A DNA stretch of 64,000 nucleotides from a bacterium (lineage in GTDB: Bacteria > Vulcanimicrobiota > Xenobia > Xenobiales > JADMJV01), in NCBI GenBank assembly GCA_018780265.1, contig JADMJV010000012.1, positions 128,200-192,199 on the forward strand, given 5' to 3'. The translations under genes and the position numbers were made by a program. Below are positions 8,836 to 17,008 of this stretch, one piece after another. Below the pieces are notes generated by a model. It worked only from the letters and a program-made list of their open reading frames with translations. It was not told the origin of the DNA and searched no databases. Each line of letters begins with the position of its first letter. The first letter of the stretch is position 1.

Positions 8836-9854
8836 CCACGCTGGCTCTTCAGACCGCTTTGCACCTGCTCAGTCAGGGCTGTTCGCTCTCGTACGACCAG
8901 GCCTATGAGGCCACTTTCGAGTTGGCCCGCGACAGTGCTCGTGAGGCTCAGATCGGCGCTTTTCTCATGGCCCTGCGGGTCAAGGGTGAGACGCGCGAGG
9001 AGATCTGGGGTTGTGCCGCCGCCCTGCGAGCCATGGCTCGGCCCGTGGACACCTCGGGTTTGCAGTGTGTCGATACCTGTGGCACCGGTGGGGACGGTTC
9101 ATGCACGCTTAATCTGTCTACTTTGGCGGCCTTTGTAGCAGCCGCCGCCGGCCTGTGCGTGGCCAAGCATGGCAACCGCTCGATCACCTCGGAGTGCGGT
9201 AGCGCCGACCTGGTGGAAGAATTGGGCCTCCCCCTGCAAGAGAACCCCGAAGCCGTGCGCGCCGCCTTACTGGAGAAGAGATTCGCCTTTCTCTTCGCCC
9301 CCTTTTTCCATGCCGCCACCGCCCGCGTTTCGCAAGTAAGGCGGGCTCTGGGTATCCGCACCGTCTTTAACCTGTTGGGACCCCTCACCAATCCGTGCCT
9401 TCCCCCCTTTCAGGTGATCGGGGTGCCCGAGCCGCGCTGGTGCCAACCCATCGCCTGGGTAGTCAGTCAACTGGGAGTGGATCGGGCCATGGTAGTGTGC
9501 GGTCACGGCGGGGTGGACGAACTGGTTTTGCATGGGCCCAGTCAAATTTGTATGGTCGAGAACGGTGAGGTCACTTCCAGTCGCCTGGAACCTGCCGAAC
9601 TGGGGCTGTCGGCTGTTCCTCTGGAGGCCCTCAAAGGTGGCAGCCCCGACTACAATGCGGCCGTCAGTCGTCTGATTTTGCGAGGCGAAGAACACCCCGC
9701 CAGCAGCGCCGTGGCGCTCAATGCGGCCGCCGTTTTGCTGGTGGCCGGCATGGCTCCGGATTGGAAAGAGGCCCTGGCTTTGAGCCAGGACCTCATTCGC
9801 TCCGGGGTGGTATGGAATTGGGTCGAATCGATGCGCGTGGGCTACACGCAGTAG
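8832..9854 (+). CDS. trpD: Anthranilate phosphoribosyltransferase
   Basis: 340 residues. It transfers phosphoribosyl from PRPP to anthranilate, the second committed step of tryptophan synthesis. Motifs: DTCGTGGDGS (81-90), the PRPP glycine loop; KHGNRSITS (112-120); GSADLVEELG; and RRALGIRTVFNLLGPLTNP, all diagnostic of TrpD. The start is an unusual TTG at 8832 fused to the stop of the upstream gene (TTGA), which suggests translational coupling, as there is no Shine-Dalgarno. No other tryptophan synthesis gene is present, although trpS lies 1.4 kb upstream. Overlaps the convergent aminotransferase gene by 13 bp. Confidence 0.94.
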   Translation: MTTLALQTALHLLSQGCSLSYDQAYEATFELARDSAREAQIGAFLMALRVKGETREEIWGCAAALRAMARPVDTSGLQCVDTCGTGGDGSCTLNLSTLAAFVAAAAGLCVAKHGNRSITSECGSADLVEELGLPLQENPEAVRAALLEKRFAFLFAPFFHAATARVSQVRRALGIRTVFNLLGPLTNPCLPPFQVIGVPEPRWCQPIAWVVSQLGVDRAMVVCGHGGVDELVLHGPSQICMVENGEVTSSRLEPAELGLSAVPLEALKGGSPDYNAAVSRLILRGEEHPASSAVALNAAAVLLVAGMAPDWKEALALSQDLIRSGVVWNWVESMRVGYTQ

Positions 9855-11197
9855 GGGTCGGCCAGGCTCAGCGCATCGTCGATGATGGCCAGGCCCTCTT
9901 GCAGTTGCTCTTCGTTGATGCACAGGGGAGGTACCGCAAAGACCCAGTCCCAGCGCACAAAGGTGCTCATGCCCAGTTCTTTGAGGCGGCCGGCCACTTT
10001 GGCCATAGGCTCGCTGGCAGGCTTATTAAAGCCGTTCATGGGTTCTTTGGTTTCGCGGTTTTTGACCAGTTCCAGCAGCCAGAAGAGCCCAATGCCGCGG
10101 ACGTCGCCCACGCACACGTGCTTCTCCTGTAGTTTACGTAAACCGGCTTCGAGCACTTTGCCCATCTTGGCGGCATTCTCGATGAGATTCTCTTCCTGAT
10201 ACACTTTCATGCAGGCCAGTGCCGCCGCGCAGCCCACGGGGTAGCTGCTGTAAGTCAGACCGCACCACAACTGGTTGGTGTCGAAGTGCTTGCCGATCTT
10301 TTCGTTGACAATGCATGCGCCCATGGGCACGTAGCCGCAGGTCAGCCCCTTGGCCATCACCATGATGTCGGGGGAGATGTCGTAGTTGTCAATGCCAAAC
10401 CACTTGCCGGTGCGTCCAAAGCCGCTCATGACTTCGTCTACGATCAGCACAATGCCGTGGCGGTCGCACAGTTCGCGGACGCGGTGCCAGTATTTAGGGG
10501 TACTGGGGGCCATCAGGCCGGACGAGCCGTTGTATCCCTCCAGCAGGATGGCCGCCACGTGCTGGGGCCCTTCCATCTCGATGGTCTCTTCGAGCAGGTC
10601 TACCAAAATCATGTCGCCCTGCTCCGGGGTGCAGTAACGATAGATGGGACTGCGATAAGAGTAGGGGTCTTGAACGCGCACGATCCAGGGCACGCCCGGT
10701 TCGTTGGCCAGACGGCGAGGGTCGCCACCGGCAGACATGGAGGCGAAGCTGGCACCGTGGTAGCTACGGTAGCGGGTGACGATCTTTTGGCGCCCGGTGT
10801 AGAGGCGAGCCATCTTCATCGCGTTCTCGATGGCCTCGGCCCCGCCCAGCGTGAAGAAGCTCTTTTTCAGGCCTTTGGGAGTGATGGAGGCCAGCATTTC
10901 GGCACAGTCGCCGCGCACTTTGGTGGCCATACCTGGATAGACAAATTGCAGTTCTTCGGCCTGGTTCTGTATGGCTTCGATCACCTTGCGGTTGGCGTGA
11001 CCGATGTTGACGTTCATCAACTGGGAAGAGAAATCGAGGTAGCGTTTGCCGTCGTGATCCCAAAAGTAGACTCCCTTGGCCGTGGCCACCGGGATCGGAT
11101 TGACCGAGGCCTGGGCAGACCAGGAGAACAGGCTAAATTCCTTGTTCTTATCGATGACCTGCTGGTTGGTTACCGTCTCTTGAACTTTGCTAGGCAC
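9842..11197 (-). CDS. Class III (subgroup II) PLP-dependent aminotransferase
   Basis: 451 residues from GTG 11197, which has GGAGGAGG seven bases upstream; the open frame to 11326 lacks such a site. Fold-type I PLP enzyme: TLGGAEAIENAMKMAR (PLP phosphate region), SYHGAS, LIVDEVMSGFGRTGKWF with the Asp that binds the pyridine nitrogen, and VMAKGLTCGYVPMGAC with the Schiff-base Lys. The family includes omega-amino-acid:pyruvate, taurine:pyruvate and acetylornithine/GABA-type enzymes. The wording here is closest to the omega-amino-acid or taurine:pyruvate branch as I recall it, but the substrate is uncertain. Stands alone, not in an operon. Confidence 0.85.
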   Translation of the reverse strand: MPSKVQETVTNQQVIDKNKEFSLFSWSAQASVNPIPVATAKGVYFWDHDGKRYLDFSSQLMNVNIGHANRKVIEAIQNQAEELQFVYPGMATKVRGDCAEMLASITPKGLKKSFFTLGGAEAIENAMKMARLYTGRQKIVTRYRSYHGASFASMSAGGDPRRLANEPGVPWIVRVQDPYSYRSPIYRYCTPEQGDMILVDLLEETIEMEGPQHVAAILLEGYNGSSGLMAPSTPKYWHRVRELCDRHGIVLIVDEVMSGFGRTGKWFGIDNYDISPDIMVMAKGLTCGYVPMGACIVNEKIGKHFDTNQLWCGLTYSSYPVGCAAALACMKVYQEENLIENAAKMGKVLEAGLRKLQEKHVCVGDVRGIGLFWLLELVKNRETKEPMNGFNKPASEPMAKVAGRLKELGMSTFVRWDWVFAVPPLCINEEQLQEGLAIIDDALSLADPYCV

Positions 11198-11287
11198 GAA
11201 AATTCCTCCTCCAATGGTTAAGACCGCGTGCGATATTCGCAGCCCTATCGGTGATCGCCTTTTGTTCGACAGGGCAGATGGCCGTGC

Positions 11288-12040
11288 ATGGATAAACTCA
11301 GAGACATGCTGAGGAATGTAATTCAATCCATCGAAGCCATGGACGCCCAGGAGATCAGCCAGTCTCTGGCCGAGAAGCGCCGCGGCTTAAGGGTCCGCAG
11401 TTATGCTCAGGTGCGCCTGGGCGATCACAAGGCGGTGGTGACCGAACTGGGCGTGGACGGGCTGCGGCTCAAGTCCATGGAGGCCCCCCTGGCCGAAGGT
11501 CAGGAGTTGGATGTCGTCTACGGCGCCCCTCCTGAAGGGGCTGAGGCCGGTCCGGTGCGGGTGCAGGTTGCCTGGGTTCAGCGCTCGGGACGCGAATTGA
11601 TTGCCGGCGCTCGCTACACCGACAGCCGCGATAATATGCGCCGCTCCTGGGTGCGTTTCTTGCTGCAGGAGATCGGCTTTGACGAAAGCCGCACCTACCA
11701 GCGACGCAAGTTTATTCGCGTGGACGCGGCCATCCCCGCACGCATTTTTCAGGGCGATCAGTGCCTGATCTCTGAGGCCCGACTGGTCAATATCGGCATC
11801 GGCGGTGCCCTCTTAGAGTCAGCCGATCGCCTCGCCAAGGGCTCTATCTACACGGTCGAGATGTCCTTGTGGCGCATTTTGCCCACTCTGCGCCTGCCCG
11901 TGGCGGCCATGGATGAACGCAACGACGAGGAGAGCGGACTGGTTTTGACCAGTCTCCAGTTCGGCCCCATCGAGCCCCCCCAGGTCAAGTTGTTGGGCAA
12001 TTACATCATCAACATGATCAATCAAAGCTCTGCCGTTTGA
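11288..12040 (+). CDS. Tandem PilZ-domain protein (c-di-GMP sensor)
   Basis: 250 residues with two PilZ-like domains. The first begins KRRGLRVRSYAQVRLG (near 30-45) and continues VTELGVDGLRL; the second begins QRRKFIRVDAAIPA (near 137-150) and continues VNIGIGGALLES. Canonical PilZ binding uses RxxxR plus D/NxSxxG. The second domain keeps the arginines and reads NIGIGG, while the first reads ELGVDG, so both have Gly for the usual Ser and the first also lacks the Asp/Asn. The second domain is the better c-di-GMP site. No transmembrane segment. The GGDEF/EAL gene at 36 kb shows that the organism uses this second messenger. Confidence 0.8.
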   Translation: MDKLRDMLRNVIQSIEAMDAQEISQSLAEKRRGLRVRSYAQVRLGDHKAVVTELGVDGLRLKSMEAPLAEGQELDVVYGAPPEGAEAGPVRVQVAWVQRSGRELIAGARYTDSRDNMRRSWVRFLLQEIGFDESRTYQRRKFIRVDAAIPARIFQGDQCLISEARLVNIGIGGALLESADRLAKGSIYTVEMSLWRILPTLRLPVAAMDERNDEESGLVLTSLQFGPIEPPQVKLLGNYIINMINQSSAV

Positions 12041-12056
12041 GCGAAGGACGGGGCCT

Positions 12057-12449
12057 ATGCACAGTCTCCTCAAAGCAGCCATCGTGCTCCCCTGGCTGAC
12101 CCTGTCATGCTGGGCTGGGCCCACCGATGAGCAGGTGCTCGACCTGCATCAACTCTGGAGCAGCACTCTGGCCGCGTCCGGGGACTTCAGCGAGGTTGCC
12201 CCCCTCATGTCGCGCGCTTCCCTGGAGCAGATCCACCGGATGGATGCAAACAAGCGGCAGGCGCTCTTTGCCATGATGAAAATGTCGCAGCCCATCTATG
12301 CTGACGCCCGCTGGAACGTTGAGGGCCATCAAAAGCACAGGGGAACGCTGGTGTATAAACTGACGTACCACGGGACCAACAGCGGCAGCCTGGAATTTCC
12401 AGTGACCGAGGAGGACGGTCAGTTGCTCGTCGACTGGCGTGACAGGTAG
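12057..12449 (+). CDS. Small secreted protein, possibly NTF2-like
   Basis: 130 residues. The first 20 (MHSLLKAAIVLPWLTLSCWA) form a Sec signal peptide with a likely A-G cleavage. The mature part starts with helices (DEQVLDLHQLWSST) and ends with alternating strands (LVYKLTYHGTNSGSLEF...LLVDWRD), the layout of small NTF2-like or DUF4878-like export proteins; this assignment is tentative. GGACGGGG lies just before the ATG. It follows the PilZ gene by 16 bp and may be co-transcribed. Confidence 0.6.
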   Translation: MHSLLKAAIVLPWLTLSCWAGPTDEQVLDLHQLWSSTLAASGDFSEVAPLMSRASLEQIHRMDANKRQALFAMMKMSQPIYADARWNVEGHQKHRGTLVYKLTYHGTNSGSLEFPVTEEDGQLLVDWRDR

Positions 12450-12454
12450 GCGGC

Positions 12455-13162
12455 CTACTCGTCGGCCGTAGCCCAGACGCAAAAGTCGGAGTCGATGGGC
12501 AGGGTCATAGTGGTCGGCACGGTTTGAAGTTGACGGCATTGGACGCTGGCGTGATCGGTGACGCAGTCGCGGGTGAAACCCAGAAAACCGGTCTCCGCAG
12601 TGGTGCACACAACACTGGGCGTTTTGGTGAAGGGGGGCGTGAAGGTCACGGTATAGGAACCTTGACCGGTATGGACGACCGAGATGTCCCCGCTACTACC
12701 CACCACTGTGTTGCTGGTGGAGTCGTAGCGGGCCCACCGGATAGCCGAAGTGACAATGGGAGCGGCAGCGGCGTTGATGTCTTTAGGCTTCATGGTGCTG
12801 CCGTCCGCGAAGAGCACAAAGGATCCCTTGGAAGTCTGCACCACACTGATGGGTACGTAGGGGGAGCCGAGCGGGCTCCCGTTGGTGATGCCTGGTTTAG
12901 AAAAGCCATCGACCGCAGAGTCGAGGTAGGAGTCGCTGACCTCTTTGGGAGGGTTGACGGTGTTGCCGGTCATGGCATTGGTGATGTGACCATCCGCCCA
13001 TACTACGAAGGATCCGTTGCGATTGCGATAGGACTGAACGGGCACGTTGGGACTACCGTGTACATCATTGGGAGCGGCCCCTAATGACTGGCCACTGTAG
13101 CTCCCCTGTCCGATCCAGACGCCCAAGATGCCAGCGGCGAAAACGGACCTCCAGTTGCTCAT
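12455..13162 (-). CDS. Secreted repeat protein of unknown function
   Basis: 235 residues with a hydrophobic N-terminal export segment (SVFAAGILGVWIG). Two internal repeats can be read: GSPNVPVQ..NGSFVVWADG (near 36-58) and GSPYVPIS..KGSFVLFADG (near 99-121), each ending with a lysine/proline-rich tail. The C-terminal 70 residues (GSYTVTFTPPFTKTPSVVC...) hold four cysteines and look like a beta-sandwich adhesin or tail-fibre-tip domain. I recognise no named family. Convergent with the NTF2-like gene, 5 bp apart, and downstream of the vWA gene on the same strand. Confidence 0.6.
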   Translation of the reverse strand: MSNWRSVFAAGILGVWIGQGSYSGQSLGAAPNDVHGSPNVPVQSYRNRNGSFVVWADGHITNAMTGNTVNPPKEVSDSYLDSAVDGFSKPGITNGSPLGSPYVPISVVQTSKGSFVLFADGSTMKPKDINAAAAPIVTSAIRWARYDSTSNTVVGSSGDISVVHTGQGSYTVTFTPPFTKTPSVVCTTAETGFLGFTRDCVTDHASVQCRQLQTVPTTMTLPIDSDFCVWATADE

Positions 13163-13239
13163 GGCGCTCCCCCCCTACGGTTCAAGTTGTGCGAGCAGTG
13201 TTCGCCGACCTCGGGGGGGGTTCCCTCCGCAGCGAACCC

Positions 13240-14448
13240 TTAGCTTTTAAATTTGAAGCCGCGCGCCTTGGCCTGTTCGCGGATAGCCCCCAAGATGGCC
13301 CCCTCCAGCGAAGTATCTGGCCCACCCGCCCTGGCTTTTTCGGCGGCGATGAAGGCGTCGCGTTTTTTGCCAGTTTCTTGAATCTCTTTTTGGACCTTTT
13401 CCCGCTCGGCCGACTTCTCTTCCACGTACTGCTTGCGTTCGGCCACGCTCTTGTCGCGCAGTTCCTGAGGCAGTTCATCCTTGCTCAGGGTTTCCATTTT
13501 CACGGTGCCTTTCTTGTTGGCATCCACCAGGTCCCACTCTTCGTTGCTGTAGTTGGCGCCAGCCTTGGCCTGGGCGCGCGAGGCCATATAGCCGGCGGCC
13601 GAGGGTTCGGCCCCGGCGGCCTGGTCGGCGGCCGATTGGCGGGCCTGAGCAGCCGGGGCCTTGGCGCCGTAGCCGATGTAGGTGGTGTTGAGCTTGCTGT
13701 TCAACTCCACCAACTGGCTGTCATAAGGAGTGGGCACTTCGGCTACCGAGTGATCTCCGTCGATGCAAAAAAAGCGGCCCGCCGCCAGAGTGGCCCCATC
13801 GGCCCAGTGGGTGCGCTCGCCTTCGGCCTTGTTGCCACAGAAGATGGTGTTGATGACCACGCCTTTTTGGCGGGCCTGGGCGCAGGCCTCTTTGTAGCTG
13901 ACGCCACCCTGGTCAAAGGGCTCGTTGCCGGCCACAAAGAGGGCCATCAGGTCGCCGTCGCGCTTGCTCCATTCCAGATCCTTCAGTGAATCGCTGATCA
14001 CTGCGCCGCAATACTCCTCGCCACCATTGGTTTTCAGTCGATTGAGCTCCTCCGAGACCTTGTCCAGGTCGGTGGTGAAAGGCAACACCTGGCGCACATA
14101 GTTTTTAGTGACGGGCAGGCCATCGTTGCCATATTCATACAGTGAAACTTCAAAGCGAGGCGTTTTTCCGTCCACTTCGGCCTCTCCCAATTCTTTGACA
14201 ATGTTCCACAACTGGCGCTTGGCCTGCAGGATCATGCCGTCCATGCTGTTGCTGGTGTCGAGCAGCAGGGCCACCTGGATGCGCGGGCCTTCAAAGCGGT
14301 CGGTGTTGAGTTTTTCGGCCTTGGCGATGTGGTTAGGCGTCTTGGGCAAGGGGTCGGCCTGGGCCGGCATGCTGGCGCGATAAAGATGAAAGCTGGCTAC
14401 GCAAGCCACGCCAGTGATGAGGATAGGGTGCCACGAAGACAAACGCAC
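13240..14448 (-). CDS. von Willebrand factor A domain protein, exported
   Basis: 402 residues. N-terminal signal or anchor (ILITGVACVASFHLY). A vWA domain from about 55 to 260 starts VALLLDTSNSMDG, the MIDAS motif DxSxS at D64-S68, with TTDL and NGGEEYCG providing further metal-site regions. The C-terminal third (about 320-385) is a highly charged coiled coil rich in K/E/Q. The start is GTG 14448 with GGAGG seven bases upstream. Such proteins bind partners through a divalent metal; the partner is unknown. It lies 51 bp downstream of the HExxH gene on the same strand, so the two may be co-transcribed. Confidence 0.75.
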   Translation of the reverse strand: MRLSSWHPILITGVACVASFHLYRASMPAQADPLPKTPNHIAKAEKLNTDRFEGPRIQVALLLDTSNSMDGMILQAKRQLWNIVKELGEAEVDGKTPRFEVSLYEYGNDGLPVTKNYVRQVLPFTTDLDKVSEELNRLKTNGGEEYCGAVISDSLKDLEWSKRDGDLMALFVAGNEPFDQGGVSYKEACAQARQKGVVINTIFCGNKAEGERTHWADGATLAAGRFFCIDGDHSVAEVPTPYDSQLVELNSKLNTTYIGYGAKAPAAQARQSAADQAAGAEPSAAGYMASRAQAKAGANYSNEEWDLVDANKKGTVKMETLSKDELPQELRDKSVAERKQYVEEKSAEREKVQKEIQETGKKRDAFIAAEKARAGGPDTSLEGAILGAIREQAKARGFKFKS

Positions 14449-14499
14449 GGGAATACCTCCACAAAGTTGAATAGGCCGGCTGTCGCTCGATGTACGACT

Positions 14500-14943
14500 T
14501 TATTCCGTAGACAGATCCCAAATTCCAGGAAAATCTTCCAGGCCGGTCACTTCGGCCGCAAACCAGTGGGCGGCCGCCTCGTGGAGCGGCGAGGGACATT
14601 GAGGGCAGAGTAAATGAAAAATCTCATGGCACAAAATCACCCGCTCCAGCAACTTGCGGGGCCGATGGGGGCGTTCTAGTTCGTCGAGAGCTCCCGCATA
14701 GACTGTCAGTCGATGGGTATTGAGGTCCAACTGGGCGCGAAAGCGAACCCCGGCGACCTCATGGTTGCGTTGACTGATTTCCCATTGAATGCCCCGCTGT
14801 TCCAGGCAATCTTCCAGGCTGGTATAGGTGTTTAGTTCATGCCTGGCGTGTCCGGCCCAGCGCAAGATCTCATCCTTTTGAGGGTCGGCCAGCGGTCGTC
14901 GGCGCCGCTGCAGCCACCAGCGATGTAGTTGTTCTTCTTTCAC
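14500..14943 (-). CDS. Small HExxH zinc-metallopeptidase-like protein
   Basis: 147 residues without signal peptide. ILCHEIFHLLCP carries HEIFH at 106-110, and HEAAAHWFAAEVTGL about 20 residues later offers further His/Glu ligands, the general plan of ImmA/IrrE-like and other minigluzincin peptidases. A conserved-looking N-terminus is tryptophan- and arginine-rich (RWWLQRRRR). Two cysteines (CPQC) lie just after the active-site helix. The substrate is unknown. It is divergent from engB, with 43 bp between the two starts. Confidence 0.6.
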   Translation of the reverse strand: MKEEQLHRWWLQRRRRPLADPQKDEILRWAGHARHELNTYTSLEDCLEQRGIQWEISQRNHEVAGVRFRAQLDLNTHRLTVYAGALDELERPHRPRKLLERVILCHEIFHLLCPQCPSPLHEAAAHWFAAEVTGLEDFPGIWDLSTE

Positions 14944-14986
14944 AGGGGAGGTTTGCCCCCAACAGGGTCTAAGCTAGTCCTCCTTC

Positions 14987-15577
14987 ATGAAGATTAGCAA
15001 AACATTCTTGCTCGGCTCCGCCTATCACTGGGAGCAGATGCCCAAGCCTGAGATTCCCGAATTTGGCCTGATCGGGCGCTCCAATGTGGGCAAGTCCACG
15101 TTGATCAATATGCTGGTGGGGCGTCGTCTGGCCTACACCAGCAACACCCCCGGCAAGACCCGGCTGATGCACTTTTATCTGGTCAACCACAACTATGTGC
15201 TGGTAGACCTGCCCGGCTACGGTTATGCGAAGGTCAGTCAGGCCGACCGAGCTTTTTGGGAGGCCCGACTGCTTCGATACCTCAAAGAGCGACCCAACAT
15301 GGCCTGCGCCATGCACCTGATCGACGCCCGCCACGGTCCTCTCGAAAACGATCTGGAGATGGCCAGTTGGATGTGGCAGAACGACATTCGCCGCTGCGCC
15401 GTGCTTACCAAGTGCGATAAGATTTCCAAGAACGCGGTGGCCAAGGTGGCTGCTCAGACGGCCCAGGATTTGCGTCTCGACCGTACGCTGGTGATCCCGG
15501 TTGCCGCCGAAAAGGGCCAGGGACGCGACGAGCTATGGCGTCATCTGACCGCCCAGAAGCTGGTGACCGGCGAGTGA
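14987..15577 (+). CDS. engB: Ribosome biogenesis GTP-binding protein EngB/YsxC
   Basis: 196 residues, standard length. GTPase that assists late 50S ribosomal subunit assembly in the cytoplasm. G1 is GRSNVGKS (30-37), switch I/G2 follows at SNTPGKTR, G3 is DLPGYGYA (74-81, the YihA/EngB-specific form), and G4 is TKCDK (141-145). The last bases overlap the asparaginase-like gene as GTGA, so the two are probably translated together, though no functional link is obvious. Confidence 0.96.
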   Translation: MKISKTFLLGSAYHWEQMPKPEIPEFGLIGRSNVGKSTLINMLVGRRLAYTSNTPGKTRLMHFYLVNHNYVLVDLPGYGYAKVSQADRAFWEARLLRYLKERPNMACAMHLIDARHGPLENDLEMASWMWQNDIRRCAVLTKCDKISKNAVAKVAAQTAQDLRLDRTLVIPVAAEKGQGRDELWRHLTAQKLVTGE

Positions 15578-17001
15578 ATTCCAGTTGGGACAACGTGTCC
15601 CGCCTGCCCCTGGCGCGGGCTCGAGCGCGCGTGCTGATTCTCTATGTGGGCGGAACGCTGGGGATGCGCCGGCTGCAACCCTCCAATCCCGCCTCGCCGC
15701 TGGCAAACGTGGAGGCGGCCCAGTTGGCCGAGGAGTTGCTGGATTTTGGCTGCGAGGAAGGCATTTCCTGGCAACTCATGGGGCTCACCGACCCCCAGGG
15801 CACCCCCGTTCCTCCCATCGATTCTTCCGAAGTGGGGCCCAAGCACTGGCTCTGGATCGCCCGGATGCTGGAGCGGCACTACGCAGAATTCGACGGTTTT
15901 GTCATCATCCACGGCACGGACACGCTGGCTTATACCGCCTCGGCTCTCTCCTTTCTGTGCGTCAATCTCGGCAAACCTGTCGTTTTGACCGGTTCTCAGT
16001 TGCCCATTTTCAATCTGCGCTCCGATGCCCGCCAAAATCTGTTGCACGCTCTGCTGGTGGCCGGCGCCAGGGCCAGTGGGCTGCCGCTGGTGCCCGAAGT
16101 GACCGTCTGTTTTGGCGACGCCCTGTTGCGCGGCAACCGGTCTCGCAAAGCCAGCACCACCGGTTGGCAGGGGTTTGTGTCGCCCAACTACCCGGCTCTG
16201 GGCTCTTTGGGCGAGAGCCCGCGCATCCACACCGACCTGCTCTACCCCATGCCCCCTGCCGACGCCGCTTTTTATGTCGGTCGGGCCCTCTATGACCAGG
16301 TGCTTGATCTTACGCTTTTTCCGGGCATTCAAGCCACTCAGGTAGGCGCGTTACTGCGCCAGCCCGAGCTTAAGGGTCTGGTGTTACGCGCTTACGGGGC
16401 CGGCAACGCGCCCGAGGATCCGGCCCTGCTGGATTGTCTGGGCCAGGCCGCAAGTCAGGGAAAGACCATTCTGGTCATCACCCAGTGTCGCGAAGGACGG
16501 GTGGATCTGGGCCGCTACGCCTCCAGCCGCGGCCTGCTGCAGCGCCAGGTGGCCAGCGGCTTCGACCTCACCCCCGAGGCCGCCCTGACCAAGCTGATGT
16601 GGGTGCTGGCCAACGAGCAGGGCGAGGAAGTGCGGGTGCAGTTGCAGCAAGACCAGCGCGGCGAGCAGAGCTATGCCCGCCATGAAGTCCGTTTTCAACT
16701 GCCCCAGCACGAAATTCGCCCGGAATGGCAGTTGACGGCGCGCTCGGCCGGGGCCGTGCGTCGCCAGAGCCTGGAGGCGGCGGTGCTCACTCTCGGTCTG
16801 GCTGGCCCCGCCGACGTGCAAGTTTTCCTCAATGACCACTGCATCATGCAGTTGGTCGGGGCTCAGGGATGCTGTCTCAGCGACGTCACCGATGGAGTGC
16901 GACGCTACATGGTCGACGACCGCCCTTTCCATTTGCGCGTCAGCAGCGACCGCCCCATCCAATTGGAACAGGCCGAACTGCTGCTGACCACAGAGAGTTA
17001 G
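15574..17001 (+). CDS. L-asparaginase-family protein with C-terminal extension
   Basis: 475 residues from GTG 15574, which overlaps the engB stop. Residues about 18-335 are an asparaginase/glutaminase (type I) domain: LYVGGTLGM with the first catalytic Thr (T28) and IIHGTDTLAYTASAL with the second Thr-Asp pair (113-117), then SQLPIFNLRSDARQNL. The first motif reads VGGT in place of the usual TGGT. The enzyme would hydrolyse asparagine to aspartate and ammonia in the cytoplasm. About 140 residues beyond the normal end are strand-rich with no family I recognise. Convergent with the kinase gene, 7 bp apart. Confidence 0.85.
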   Translation: MNSSWDNVSRLPLARARARVLILYVGGTLGMRRLQPSNPASPLANVEAAQLAEELLDFGCEEGISWQLMGLTDPQGTPVPPIDSSEVGPKHWLWIARMLERHYAEFDGFVIIHGTDTLAYTASALSFLCVNLGKPVVLTGSQLPIFNLRSDARQNLLHALLVAGARASGLPLVPEVTVCFGDALLRGNRSRKASTTGWQGFVSPNYPALGSLGESPRIHTDLLYPMPPADAAFYVGRALYDQVLDLTLFPGIQATQVGALLRQPELKGLVLRAYGAGNAPEDPALLDCLGQAASQGKTILVITQCREGRVDLGRYASSRGLLQRQVASGFDLTPEAALTKLMWVLANEQGEEVRVQLQQDQRGEQSYARHEVRFQLPQHEIRPEWQLTARSAGAVRRQSLEAAVLTLGLAGPADVQVFLNDHCIMQLVGAQGCCLSDVTDGVRRYMVDDRPFHLRVSSDRPIQLEQAELLLTTES

Positions 17002-17008
17002 GGTGCCC

